The translations under genes were made by a program, and so were the position numbers. A stretch of 58,432 nt of DNA. Source: Pseudomonadota bacterium. GTDB lineage: Bacteria; Pseudomonadota; Gammaproteobacteria; Steroidobacterales; Steroidobacteraceae. How positions within the stretch are numbered: the first letter of the stretch is position 1; every line of letters starts with the position of its first letter. Location: the NCBI GenBank assembly GCA_021851405.1, contig JAJZDW010000010.1:20058-78489 (forward strand), written 5' to 3'. Of this stretch, positions 35,461 to 44,106 are shown one piece after another. The notes beneath the pieces were generated by a model. That model worked only from the letters and a program-made list of their open reading frames with translations, had not been told where the DNA came from and did not search any database.

Positions 35461-35632
35461 GTACTGGCAGGTCTCCTGGCTCGCGGGTCGTGATCGTGCG
35501 CCCGGCCTTCCCAGTTTCCCAGTGGCCGTCGTGGGCGCGGACTCGCCGCTTACAGTTACGGGGGTAGCTGCGGCATCGACTCATGTCTCACCGCATTCCC
35601 TCTTGCCTCCCCGGTGTCGACCGGGGAACCAG
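35461..35632 (-). promoter_or_regulatory. Cobalamin riboswitch upstream of btuB
   Basis: Read on the minus strand, all conserved blocks are present: GGTTCCCCGG and GAGGGAATGCGGTGAGA at the 5' side, GCCGCAGCTACCCCCG followed by TAACTGTAAGCGGCGAGT, CCACTGGGAAACTGGGAAGG, and the B12 box GAGCCAGGAGACCTGCC at about 35481-35465. It is a closer match to the consensus than the element at 24.5 kb. It lies about 215 nt before the btuB start and should repress btuB when adenosylcobalamin is plentiful. Confidence 0.95.
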
Positions 35633-36538
35633 CACGCGGGCGAGAGTCTCTCCCGAAGTCGGTCCGCCGTCAAGAACGGCCGCTCCCAAGGCGCTGACGG
35701 CGAAGTTGCGCCGCCAACGCCAATACCGTGGAGTGGGATCTGACCGTTGTGGGTTTCCGCAAACTCGGAAGGTTCCGCCATCCGCGCGCAACCGCGCACC
35801 AATGCTCGCTGAGTCTGGGCAACAGATCGGCGACGGTAGACGTTGAGTCAGCGCAGCATAATTGTGGCCCGAAGGGTGCGCTCAAGAGCGCCACGCCGCG
35901 CCGCTGCAAGTTCAATCCGTCATCGATACGATAGACCGTGGAGCTCTAGACGACATCCGCTCGGTCAGCTTGCGCCCCAGGCAGTCCTTCCCCTGGATAC
36001 CCGTTGCCGCTCATCGGCGAAGAAACCGGATGTGATTCGGTCGCTCACGGCGCACCCTCCGCGCCATTGATCCGGCGTCACTCGCGTCGCTCACCGGCGC
36101 ACACGCGCCCCCCCGGAAAGGGCAGGCCACGATTCACGGCGCAGCGCTGTCGTTTGAAATCAATCATTCGTCCGACTTCAACTGAATTTCCCTCGCAGTG
36201 AAATGCACACGGGCTTGAGGATCCCGTAGTGGACGCATGCTGTCCGCCGGTTTGTGTTGGCGCTCCATCCCTGCAGAGGCGACCGTCCTGAGCCCTCGTT
36301 CGCCCAAGCGCTGCGCGAGAAACGCCGCCGTGTGAGACGGATGGCCGGCGACACCGCTTTGCGCCCGGACCACGGGCACTTGGCGCAGTGGCCGCGTTGT
36401 AATGTCGTCCGGTTCGAGACGTCGTTCGCTGCAGGAAGGGTCGGCGTCTTGCCCACGCCGGCGTCACAGTCGCGAAGGCGACTGGCGCGCCGTTGCGTCG
36501 CCGCATGGCGATTAAGGCATTGAATTTTATGGCATGAT
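35633..36538. other. Gene-free 0.9-kb stretch between btuB riboswitch and tRNA-Arg
   Basis: No open frame here has coding character or a recognisable product on either strand. The btuB promoter should lie in the first 150 bp (right of the riboswitch). The rest looks like decayed sequence, next to the 3' end of a tRNA gene, a common site of island insertion. I did not see an integrase remnant or a duplicate of the tRNA 3' end by eye. Confidence 0.45.
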
Positions 36539-36615
36539 TGGCGCGCCCGGAGGGATTCGAACCCCCGACCACCTGGTTCGAAGCCAGGTACTCTATCCAA
36601 CTGAGCTACGGGCGC
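36539..36615 (-). tRNA. tRNA-Arg (anticodon TCG)
   Basis: The minus strand folds as a complete cloverleaf of 77 nt. The acceptor stem is GCGCCCG (36615-36609) with CGGGCGC (36549-36543). The D-arm has AGCTCAGTTGGATAGAG, the anticodon stem is CCTGG/CCAGG with loop CTTCGAA, so the anticodon is TCG (reads CGA and other CGN codons). The T-arm contains GGTTCGAATCC. The discriminator is G and the 3' CCA is encoded (36541-36539). Confidence 0.96.
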
Positions 36616-37206
36616 CCACGGGAGGCGGCATTCTATCAGGGGGCCGGGCCGCCCCGATACGGCAGGAGCGACTGCCCGGCGCACGCGGCGTGTCGCCCGG
36701 AGACGCCGGCACGCGTACGCGATTGTCGAGGCGGGCCCAGTGCAGCGAGGCACCTGAGCGTCAGCGCGGTTCGCCTGAGCGCTGGCGCTGCGGGGACACC
36801 ACGCAACATTCGGACACATCCCCGGCGGAATACTCGGTGTTGCGTTGAGATTCGTCACGGCGCGCCGGTGATCCCCGCCGCGACGGCCGGCATCGCGAGG
36901 GGTGCCCCGCGCGGCGCCCTTGGGCGACGCGGTGTCTGCCCGGTCTTCCAATGCCTCGAACGCGTACGCGGCCCCGGCCTTTGCCCGGCGCACGATCCGG
37001 TGCCACCGCGACGGGCGCGGCCGCGAGCGGCAGTCCCGGGGGCGGCCCCTCGCCGCACGGACCGCCCTGCCCGGATCCAGGACCCGAGGGGTTCGGCTCA
37101 TCCGCCACGGCCCATGGCGCACGCCGCAGTCCGGAGCCTGCCGGGAGTAACCCCGCCGTCGCCCCGGATTGATAAGATAGGGGCTCCGTCACTCTGAGGG
37201 TCTCTA
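36616..37206. other. Gene-free 0.6-kb stretch after tRNA-Arg
   Basis: No supported gene is seen. The sequence is very GC-rich and its open frames are arginine/glycine/proline-rich noise. It should contain the tRNA promoter (near 36620-36670) and the promoter for the secreted-protein gene (near 37150-37200, where ATTGATAAGATAGG is a possible -10 region). Confidence 0.4.
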
Positions 37207-37581
37207 ATGAAATCATTGCTCGCTGCGGCGGCGCTCGCAGCGCTCACCCTGGCTCCGGCGTATGCCGATTGCACGTACCCGAAGGCGCCTGCGAACCTGC
37301 CCGACGGCACCGTCGCGACGCTCGCTCAGATGCTCGCCGCGCAAAAATCGGTGCAGGCGTACAACGGGACGATGAACACCTATCTCGCCTGCATCAAGAA
37401 GCAGAGCGACGCAACCATCGCGAAACAGTCGCTGAAGCTGACCAAGAAGCAGATCAAGTCGCTCGAGATCATGGAGATCCAGCGCAACAACGCGGCCGTG
37501 GATCAGCTGCAGAAGGTCGCCAAACGCTTCAACGCGCAGGTGCGGATCTACCAGAAGAAACACGCCAAGAAGAGCAACTAG
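37207..37581 (+). CDS. Small secreted helical protein, unknown family
   Basis: This 124-residue protein has a typical Sec signal peptide (MKSLLAAAALAALTLAPAYA, cleavage before DCTYP). The mature part is about 104 residues, largely alpha-helical and strongly basic toward the end (RIYQKKHAKKSN). It has two cysteines, C22 just after cleavage and one in TYLACIKKQ, which could form a disulfide in the periplasm. Repeated heptad-like spacing around AKQSLKLTKKQIKSLEIMEIQ suggests a coiled coil. I do not recognise a named family. It is 22 bp upstream of moeA on the same strand, though a link with molybdenum cofactor is not evident. Confidence 0.75.
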   Translation: MKSLLAAAALAALTLAPAYADCTYPKAPANLPDGTVATLAQMLAAQKSVQAYNGTMNTYLACIKKQSDATIAKQSLKLTKKQIKSLEIMEIQRNNAAVDQLQKVAKRFNAQVRIYQKKHAKKSN

Positions 37582-37603
37582 TCCACTGGGGGCGCGACGG
37601 ACC

Positions 37604-38803
37604 ATGCTCAGCCCGGGGCAAGCGGATGAACTGATCGGCCGGCACCTGACGTGCCTGCCGACGGTTTCCCTACCCCTGCTGCAGTGCGCCGGAGCGGTGC
37701 TGCGGGAGGACGTTCGCGCCGAGCGCGATCAGCCGCCCTTCGACCGAGTCGCCATGGACGGCATCGCGCTGCAGAGTGCAGCGGTCGAGGCCGGGCAGCG
37801 CCGCTTCGAGATCCAGGCGACCCAGGCCGCGGGCGAGCCTGCCCTGACGCTCGCCTCGGGGCACCACTGCATCGAAGTCATGACCGGCACGCCCTTGCCG
37901 GTGGGCTGCGATTGCGTCGTGCCTGTCGAGCAGATCGGGGTGGCCGACGGCCACGCGACCCTGGCGGAGGGCCTCACGGTGGCCGTGGGTCAGCACCTGC
38001 ACCCTCGCGGCACGGATGCCCGCCAGGGCGAGCGGCTGCTGTGTGCCGGGATGCGCCTCGGCCCCCCGCAGATCGCGGTCGCCGCCGCCGCCGGCAAGGC
38101 CCGAGTCCGGGTGGCCAGCCAACCGATGGTCGCGGTGCTCTCCACGGGCAACGAACTCATCGAGCCGGGTGAACCGATTCTCGACCATCAGGTGCGCCGC
38201 TCGAACGCGTACGCCATTGCCGCGGCGCTCGAACTCCACGGCTACCCCCGGATCGCGACGGAACATCTGCACGATGATGCGGCTGAGCTCGAGGCTCGGC
38301 TGAAATTTCACCTCGAGACGCACGACGTGCTGGTGCTCAGCGGCGGGGTGTCGATGGGAAAACTCGACCTGGTGCCGCAGGCGCTGGAGTCCCTCGGCGT
38401 GCACTGCGTCTTCCACAAGGTCGCGCAGCGGCCCGGAAAGCCGCTCTGGTTCGGCATAGCGCCCTCGGGTGCCGCCGTGCTCGCGCTCCCGGGTAATCCG
38501 GTGTCGACCGCGGTGTGCGTCTCGCGCTATGTGCTCCCCGCACTGGCGGCGGCTCAAGGGCTGCGCGCGGGGCCGCAGGAGCAGATCGCGCTCGCTGAGC
38601 CGTTCACCGTCACGGCACCGCTCACGTTTTTTCTGCCCGTCCAGCGCGTCACCGACGCGCTCGGCTGCTGCCGGGCACTGCCGAAGCGAACCCACGGCTC
38701 GGGGGATTTCACCTCGCTCGCCGCCACCGACGGGTTCGTGGAACTGCCGCCCGGCCCGAACACCTATCCGGCCGGGTTCGTCGCGCCGCTCTACCGCTGG
38801 TAG
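37604..38803 (+). CDS. moeA: Molybdopterin molybdenumtransferase MoeA
   Basis: MoeA inserts molybdate into adenylated molybdopterin. The 399-residue protein has the family order. The N-terminal linker carries DQPPFDRVAMDGIA, then EVMTGTPLPVGCDCVVPVE. The MogA-like catalytic domain carries VAVLSTGNELIEPGE, VLSGGVSMGK and QRPGKPLWFGI, followed by LPGNPVSTAVC, and a small C-terminal beta domain ends the protein. In the SGGVSxG motif the residue after the second glycine is lysine (MGKLD) where E or D is more common. It begins the molybdenum-cofactor gene group. No separate mogA/moaB gene is seen in the window. Confidence 0.95.
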   Translation: MLSPGQADELIGRHLTCLPTVSLPLLQCAGAVLREDVRAERDQPPFDRVAMDGIALQSAAVEAGQRRFEIQATQAAGEPALTLASGHHCIEVMTGTPLPVGCDCVVPVEQIGVADGHATLAEGLTVAVGQHLHPRGTDARQGERLLCAGMRLGPPQIAVAAAAGKARVRVASQPMVAVLSTGNELIEPGEPILDHQVRRSNAYAIAAALELHGYPRIATEHLHDDAAELEARLKFHLETHDVLVLSGGVSMGKLDLVPQALESLGVHCVFHKVAQRPGKPLWFGIAPSGAAVLALPGNPVSTAVCVSRYVLPALAAAQGLRAGPQEQIALAEPFTVTAPLTFFLPVQRVTDALGCCRALPKRTHGSGDFTSLAATDGFVELPPGPNTYPAGFVAPLYRW

Positions 38804-38850
38804 CCCTCTGGAGGATGGCGCTCGGCCGCCGCCAGTGGTAAACGAGTGCG

Positions 38851-39900
38851 ATGACTGTCCGTGATTCTCTGAGCGCGCGCTCACCGACCGGACTGCGCGA
38901 CCGGCGCGGCAGGATGCTGCACGATCTGCGCATCTCGGTGATGGACCGCTGCAATTTCCGCTGCCCGTACTGCATGCCGCGGGAGACGTTCCACGACACC
39001 TACCGGTTTCTGGCCTCGCGCGAGCGGCTGTCGTTCGAGGAAATCGTGCGCCTGGCCCGAGTGCTGGTGCGCCTCGGGGTGCGCAAGCTGCGCCTGACCG
39101 GCGGGGAGCCGCTGCTGCGACCAAACCTCACCGACCTGATCGGCGATCTCACCGGGATCCCGGGTATCGAGGATGTCGCGCTGACCACCAACGGCACTCT
39201 GCTCGCAAAGTACGCGTGCGAGCTGCGCGCCGCCGGACTGAAGCGCGTCACGGTGAGCCTCGACAGTCTCGACCCCGAGGTCTTCCTGCGCATGAGCGGC
39301 GGCTTTGGCGCACTGGAGGAGACGCTGAACGGCATCGAGCAGGCGCGCCGGGCCGGCCTCGGCCCCCTTAAAATCAATGCGGTGATCCAGCGCGGCGTGA
39401 ACGATCACACCGTGCTCGAGCTCCTCGAGCGCTTCCGCGGCACGGGGGTGATCGTGCGCTTCATTGAATACATGGACGTCGGCAACCGCAACCACTGGCA
39501 GCGCGAGGCCGTCGTGCCCTCGCGCGAGCTGCTCGCGCGCATCGGCGCACGCTGGCCGCTCGAACCGCTCCAGCCCGCCTACCGCGGCGAGGTCGCCGAG
39601 CGTTACGTCTTCACCGACGGCGCCGGGGAGATCGGGTTCATCTCCTCGGTCACCCAGCCGTTCTGCGGGGACTGTACGCGCGCGCGGCTGTCCTCCGACG
39701 GTGTGCTGTACACCTGCCTGTTCGCAACGCACGGCACGCCGCTGCGCGATCGGCTGCGCAGCGGCGCTTCCGACGACGAACTGCTCGATGCGCTGCGCGG
39801 TGTCTGGCGCGAGCGCAACGACAATTACAGCGAGCAGCGCCAGGGTCCGCTCGCGGACGACGGGGCGCACAAGGTCGAAATGTTCTACATTGGTGGCTGA
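38851..39900 (+). CDS. moaA: GTP 3',8-cyclase MoaA
   Basis: This is a radical-SAM enzyme of the first step of molybdopterin synthesis. The 349-residue protein has the SAM cluster motif RCNFRCPYC (CxxxCxxC), the LTGGEPLLR motif, a TTNGTLL segment and the second [4Fe-4S] site in FCGDCTRARLSSDG with a third cysteine in LYTCLF. It ends in the required double glycine (MFYIGG). It works with MoaC to make cyclic pyranopterin monophosphate. Its TGA overlaps the moaC ATG by one base. Confidence 0.97.
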   Translation: MTVRDSLSARSPTGLRDRRGRMLHDLRISVMDRCNFRCPYCMPRETFHDTYRFLASRERLSFEEIVRLARVLVRLGVRKLRLTGGEPLLRPNLTDLIGDLTGIPGIEDVALTTNGTLLAKYACELRAAGLKRVTVSLDSLDPEVFLRMSGGFGALEETLNGIEQARRAGLGPLKINAVIQRGVNDHTVLELLERFRGTGVIVRFIEYMDVGNRNHWQREAVVPSRELLARIGARWPLEPLQPAYRGEVAERYVFTDGAGEIGFISSVTQPFCGDCTRARLSSDGVLYTCLFATHGTPLRDRLRSGASDDELLDALRGVWRERNDNYSEQRQGPLADDGAHKVEMFYIGG

Positions 39901-40394
39901 TGACGGCGAAGAGACTCTCTCATCTGGACACGCGCAACCGCCCGACGATGGTCGACGTGGGCGCCAAGGACGTCACGCTGCGCGAGGCGACCGCCGAGGC
40001 GCTGGTGCAGTTGCCCGCCCCGGTGGCGCGCGAGCTGCGCCGCAGCGGCCACCGCACCCGCAAGGGCCCGGTGTTCGATACGGCGATCGTCGCCGGAGTC
40101 ATGGCCGCCAAACGCACCCATGAACTGATCCCCTTCTGCCATCCTCTCGGGCTTGAGCACTGCTCGGTGGAGGTCGAACAGCGCCCGCGCGGCCAGATCC
40201 GCATCCGCTGCCGCGTCGCGGTGCACCATCGCACGGGCGTAGAGATGGAAGCGTTGACCGGCGCCACCGTGGCTGCCCTGACGGTGTACGACATGTGCAA
40301 GGCGCTCTCGCACGACATTCAGATCACGAGCGTGCGCCTGCTCGAGAAGTCCGGTGGCAAACGGCCGTTCCGCCGTGCGGGAGCCGCACGGTGA
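39900..40394 (+). CDS. moaC: Cyclic pyranopterin monophosphate synthase MoaC
   Basis: The 164-residue protein carries MVDVGAKDVTLREATA, the KGPVFDTAIVAGVMAAKRT helix, the active-site LIPFCHPLGLEHCSVEVE and GVEMEALTGATVAALTVYDMCKA (shown here in part), which covers every conserved block of MoaC. It acts as a hexamer in the cytosol after MoaA. It overlaps moaA by one base and the next gene by four (GTGA). Confidence 0.97.
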   Translation: MTAKRLSHLDTRNRPTMVDVGAKDVTLREATAEALVQLPAPVARELRRSGHRTRKGPVFDTAIVAGVMAAKRTHELIPFCHPLGLEHCSVEVEQRPRGQIRIRCRVAVHHRTGVEMEALTGATVAALTVYDMCKALSHDIQITSVRLLEKSGGKRPFRRAGAAR

Positions 40395-41224
40395 CCGCAG
40401 CGCCGCTGTACGGCGTCGTGCTCTCCGGCGGGCGCAGCCAACGCATGCACCGCGACAAGGCCGCCCTCGCCTACCAGGGCGTGAGCCAGCTCGAGCGAAC
40501 CATGGCACTGCTTGAAAGTCGGGTCGAACGCGCGTTTGTCTCGGTGCGCGCCGAGCAGCGCGACGATCCGCTGCGCGCCCGCTACGCGCTCATTGCCGAT
40601 CAGGTCGCCGACCTCGGGCCGGCCGGCGGCATTCTCGCCGCCCAGGCGAGCGCGCCCGGCGTCGCCTGGCTGGTGCTCGCCTGCGATTTGCCGTTTCTCG
40701 ATGCGCACACCCTGGATCACCTGATCGGCGCGCGCCAACCGACCCGCTCGGCCACCGCCTACCGCTCGAGCCATGACGGGCTGCCCGAGCCGCTGTGCGC
40801 GATCTACGAGCCGGCCAGTCACGCCGCCCTGGCCGCCACCGTCGCGGCGGGACGCAACTGTCCCCGTAAGTTCCTGCTGTCGGCCGACACGGCACTGCTC
40901 GAGCCGCCCTCGCCCCAGGCGTTGGAGAACATCAACACGCCGGAACAATTCTCGCAGGCAACCGCTGCGCTCGGGACTCCTGAGCGGCGGGTCACCGTAC
41001 AGTACTACGCGCTGCTGCGCGAACAAGCCGGCCGCGCGCACGAGTCGCTGCGCACGGCGGCCACCACCGCCGCGGAGCTGTACGGGGAGCTCCGCCAGCG
41101 CCACCCCTTCACCTTGCCGCCAGAGCTGCTGCGCGTGGCGGTGAATACTGAGTTCGCCGAATGGAGCGCGCCGCTCACCGACGGCGACACGGTCGTGTTC
41201 ATCCCGCCGGTGGCGGGCGGCTAG
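40391..41224 (+). CDS. MobA-MoaD fusion protein
   Basis: Two pathway proteins are joined in one 277-residue chain starting at GTG 40391. Residues 1-190 are MobA (molybdenum cofactor guanylyltransferase): GVVLSGGRSQRMHRDKAAL, LIADQVADLGPAGGILAA, WLVLACDLPFL and LENINTPEQ. Residues about 196-277 are MoaD, the small sulfur carrier of molybdopterin synthase: VTVQYYALLREQAGRA, then TEFAEWSAPLTDGDTVVFIPPVAGG. The free C-terminal GG, needed for adenylation and thiocarboxylation, is intact. MobA acts last in the pathway and MoaD in the middle, so the fusion is not one of sequential steps. The next gene holds the MoaD partners. Confidence 0.93.
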   Translation: MTAAPLYGVVLSGGRSQRMHRDKAALAYQGVSQLERTMALLESRVERAFVSVRAEQRDDPLRARYALIADQVADLGPAGGILAAQASAPGVAWLVLACDLPFLDAHTLDHLIGARQPTRSATAYRSSHDGLPEPLCAIYEPASHAALAATVAAGRNCPRKFLLSADTALLEPPSPQALENINTPEQFSQATAALGTPERRVTVQYYALLREQAGRAHESLRTAATTAAELYGELRQRHPFTLPPELLRVAVNTEFAEWSAPLTDGDTVVFIPPVAGG

Positions 41225-41264
41225 CGGCCGGCTCCGACGGCCTGATCGTCGCGCGGACATTCGT

Positions 41265-42839
41265 ATGAGTCTGTTCCAATTCAGCACCGAGCCGTTGGAC
41301 CCCGCCGCGCTGCGCGGCATGCTGGAGTCCCCCGCCGCCGGCGGTTATGCCAGCTTCGAAGGGTGGGTCCGCAACCACAACGAAGGCCGCGAGGTGCATC
41401 GGCTGGAATACGAAGCCTTCGAGGCGCTCGCCGTGAAGGAGGGCGAACGCATCGTCGCCGCAGCGCTGCAACGCTTCGGCGTGGAGCGCGCCGCGTGCGT
41501 GCACCGCGTGGGGGCGCTCGAGATCGGCGAACTCGCCGTGTGGGTCGGGGTCTCGGCGCGGCACCGGCACGAGGCATTCCTCGCCTGCCGCTCCATCATC
41601 GATGCGGTGAAACACCGAGTACCGATCTGGAAGAAGGAACACTATCGCGACGGTGACTCCGGGTGGGTCAACTGCGAGCGCTGTGCCGCACCGCCCGATG
41701 AGGCGCACGTGCACGCGCTCGGCGCGCCGCAGGCGCAACACGCTGAACACGCGCACACGCCGGAGCGGGACGCACTCCTCGCACCGCAACCGGATTACTC
41801 CCGGCAGATGGTGCTGCCGGAAGTCGGGGCAGCCGGTCAAGCGCGGCTCGCGCACTCGGCGGTGCTGATCGTCGGCTGCGGCGGACTCGGCGTGCCGGCG
41901 ATGAGCTATCTGGCGGCCGCCGGCATCGGCCGGCTCGGCCTGGTGGACGCCGATCTGCTCGAAGCCTCGAACCTGCACCGCCAGCCGCTCTATTCGCTGG
42001 CCGACGTCGGTCGCCCGAAAGTCGAGCTTGCCGCCGAGCGGCTGCGGGCGCTGAACCCGACGCTCGACCTGCGGATCCACCGAACCCGTCTGGGTGCGGA
42101 AAATGTCGCAGCGCTGATCGACGGCTACGACGTGATTCTCGATTGCACGGACACCATCGCCAGCAAGCTCGCGTTGAACGACGCCTGCGTACAGAGTGGC
42201 CAGGCCGCGGTCTTCGCAAGCGTCTACCAATACGAGGGGCAACTGCAAGTGCTGCGGCCCGGCGCGGGCCCCTGTCTGCGCTGCGTCTGGCCGGAGACGG
42301 TCCGGGACGGCCTGGTCGGCGTGTGCGCCGAGGCCGGCGTGCTCGGGCCGGTGCCCGGAGTCCTCGGCACGCTGCAGGCGCTCGAGGCGTTGAAGCTGTT
42401 GCTCGGGCTGCCCGGCCAGCTCGCCGACGCGGTCCTGATGGTGGACCTGACCACCCTCAGCATCACCCGGGTGCGCGCGCGGCGCGCCGCGGACTGCCCG
42501 CAGCATGCGCTGCGCGGCGCGGCACGCGCGGCCGAGTCCGCGGACATCGAACTCGCCTTCGATTCGCTGCAAGCGGCGCATGCCGCCGGCTTCGTGCTCA
42601 TCGACATCCGCGAGCCGGCCGAGCGGGCGCGCGCGCCGCTGGCGCACCCCGCCGTCGGTGCAGTGCCCCTCGCGGAGTTACTGTATGGCGGACGGGCACC
42701 GCCGCAGCGCTGTCTGCTGGTCTGTGCCGCCGGCCTGCGCAGTCTGGCGGCCGCGCGCGAACTTCGCGCGCGCGGTCATGCCGAGGTGTATTCGCTGCGC
42801 GGCGGGCTCACTGCGCTTGCGCGGGCGGCTACGGCCTGA
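41265..42839 (+). CDS. MoaE-MoeB-rhodanese triple fusion
   Basis: This 524-residue protein has three domains. Residues 1-140 are MoaE (molybdopterin synthase large subunit): [16 protein letters not shown], then [12 protein letters not shown] with the catalytic lysines. Residues about 178-410 are MoeB/ThiF-type adenylyltransferase: [38 protein letters not shown] and the first zinc CxxC (CLRC). The second zinc pair reads CPQH, so a histidine replaces the last cysteine. Residues about 425-520 are a rhodanese domain with active-site loop VCAAGLRS, suited to carry persulfide sulfur. The chain can in principle adenylate MoaD, receive sulfur and make molybdopterin. It overlaps proA by 11 bp at the 3' end (convergent). 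Confidence 0.93.
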   Translation: MSLFQFSTEPLDPAALRGMLESPAAGGYASFEGWVRNHNEGREVHRLEYEAFEALAVKEGERIVAAALQRFGVERAACVHRVGALEIGELAVWVGVSARHRHEAFLACRSIIDAVKHRVPIWKKEHYRDGDSGWVNCERCAAPPDEAHVHALGAPQAQHAEHAHTPERDALLAPQPDYSRQMVLPEVGAAGQARLAHSAVLIVGCGGLGVPAMSYLAAAGIGRLGLVDADLLEASNLHRQPLYSLADVGRPKVELAAERLRALNPTLDLRIHRTRLGAENVAALIDGYDVILDCTDTIASKLALNDACVQSGQAAVFASVYQYEGQLQVLRPGAGPCLRCVWPETVRDGLVGVCAEAGVLGPVPGVLGTLQALEALKLLLGLPGQLADAVLMVDLTTLSITRVRARRAADCPQHALRGAARAAESADIELAFDSLQAAHAAGFVLIDIREPAERARAPLAHPAVGAVPLAELLYGGRAPPQRCLLVCAAGLRSLAAARELRARGHAEVYSLRGGLTALARAATA

Positions 42840-44106
42840 TCTGCCCGGCGCCGCGTACGACGTACTTGTAGCTGGTGAGCTGCTCGACGCCGACCGGACC
42901 GCGGGCGTGAAACCGGTCGGTCGAGATGCCGATCTCCGCCCCCATGCCAAACTCCCCGCCGTCGGCGAACTGCGTCGAGGCGTTGTGCAGCACGATGGCG
43001 CTGTCGACGTGCTGCAGGAAGCGCTCGGCCGTGGCCTCGTTTTCGGTCACGATCGATTCGGTGTGTGCCGAACCATATCGGGCGATGTGTTCGATCGCGC
43101 CGTCCACGCCGTCCACGACCCGCGCCGCGATGATGGCATCGAGATACTCGGTGTACCAATCATCCTCGCTGGCGGGCCGTACGCGCGGATCGGCGCTCTG
43201 GATCGTGGCGTCCCCGCGAACCTCGCAGCCGGCCTCGAGCAGCGTGCGCACCACCGGCACCAGGTGCGTAGCGACACAGGCTCGGTCGATGAGCAGTGTC
43301 TCGGCCGCGCCGCAGATTCCGGTGCGGCGCATCTTCGCGTTGAGCGCAATGGTCTCGGCCATGCGCACGTCCGCGTCGCGATCGACGTAGACGTGGCAGT
43401 TGCCGTCGAGATGCCCGATCACCGGCACCCGCGCTTCCTTCTGCACCCGCTCGACGAGGCTGCGACCACCGCGCGGCACGATCACATCGAGGTATTCGGT
43501 CATGCCGGCGAGCAGATAGCCGACGGCTGCGCGGTCCTGCGTGGGCACCCGCTGAATGCATTCGGCGGGCAACCCGGCGCCACGCAGACCCTCAATGAGA
43601 CACTCATGCACGGCGGCATTGGAGCGCTGGCTCTCCGTCCCGCCGCGCAGAATCACGGCATTGCCGGACTTCAGGCACAGCGCGCCGGCATCTGCGGTGA
43701 CGTTGGGCCGACTCTCGTAGATGATTCCGATCACACCCAGCGGCACGCGCACGCGCTGGATCCTCAGGCCATTCGGGCGCTGCCATTCGGCTGCCACCGT
43801 GCCCACCGGATCGGGCAGCGCCGCGATCGCCGCGACACCGTCGGCCATCGCCTCGATCCGCCCCTCATCGAGCGCGAGCCGATCGAGGAGCGCCGCGCCA
43901 AGACCGGCGGCCCGCGCGGCCGTCACATCGTGCGCATTGGCCTCGAGAATGCGTGCGCGGTGCGCGCGGATCGCTGCCGCAGCGCGCATCAGCGCATCAT
44001 TTTTTACCGCAGTGCTCGCCCGCGCGAGGACAGCCGCGGCGCTGAGCGCCCCGCGGCCGAGCCCCTCCATCATCTCGCCCAAAATGCGCTCGTTATGCGG
44101 GTTCAT
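42829..44106 (-). CDS. proA: Gamma-glutamyl phosphate reductase
   Basis: This is the second enzyme of proline synthesis, reducing gamma-glutamyl phosphate to glutamate semialdehyde with NADPH. The 425-residue protein has [20 protein letters not shown] (shown here in part), [15 protein letters not shown], the ALDH-like [18 protein letters not shown] segment and the catalytic cysteine in [15 protein letters not shown]. Length is normal. It overlaps proB by 14 bp and would be co-translated with it. Its 3' end overlaps the end of the MoaE-MoeB-rhodanese gene by 11 bp. Confidence 0.96.
   Translation of the reverse strand: MNPHNERILGEMMEGLGRGALSAAAVLARASTAVKNDALMRAAAAIRAHRARILEANAHDVTAARAAGLGAALLDRLALDEGRIEAMADGVAAIAALPDPVGTVAAEWQRPNGLRIQRVRVPLGVIGIIYESRPNVTADAGALCLKSGNAVILRGGTESQRSNAAVHECLIEGLRGAGLPAECIQRVPTQDRAAVGYLLAGMTEYLDVIVPRGGRSLVERVQKEARVPVIGHLDGNCHVYVDRDADVRMAETIALNAKMRRTGICGAAETLLIDRACVATHLVPVVRTLLEAGCEVRGDATIQSADPRVRPASEDDWYTEYLDAIIAARVVDGVDGAIEHIARYGSAHTESIVTENEATAERFLQHVDSAIVLHNASTQFADGGEFGMGAEIGISTDRFHARGPVGVEQLTSYKYVVRGAGQIRP

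Noticed and set aside
36164-36379. Minus-strand 71-codon frame as an integrase or transposase remnant beside the tRNA
   Set aside because: No catalytic motif or likeness to integrases could be recognised; probably chance.
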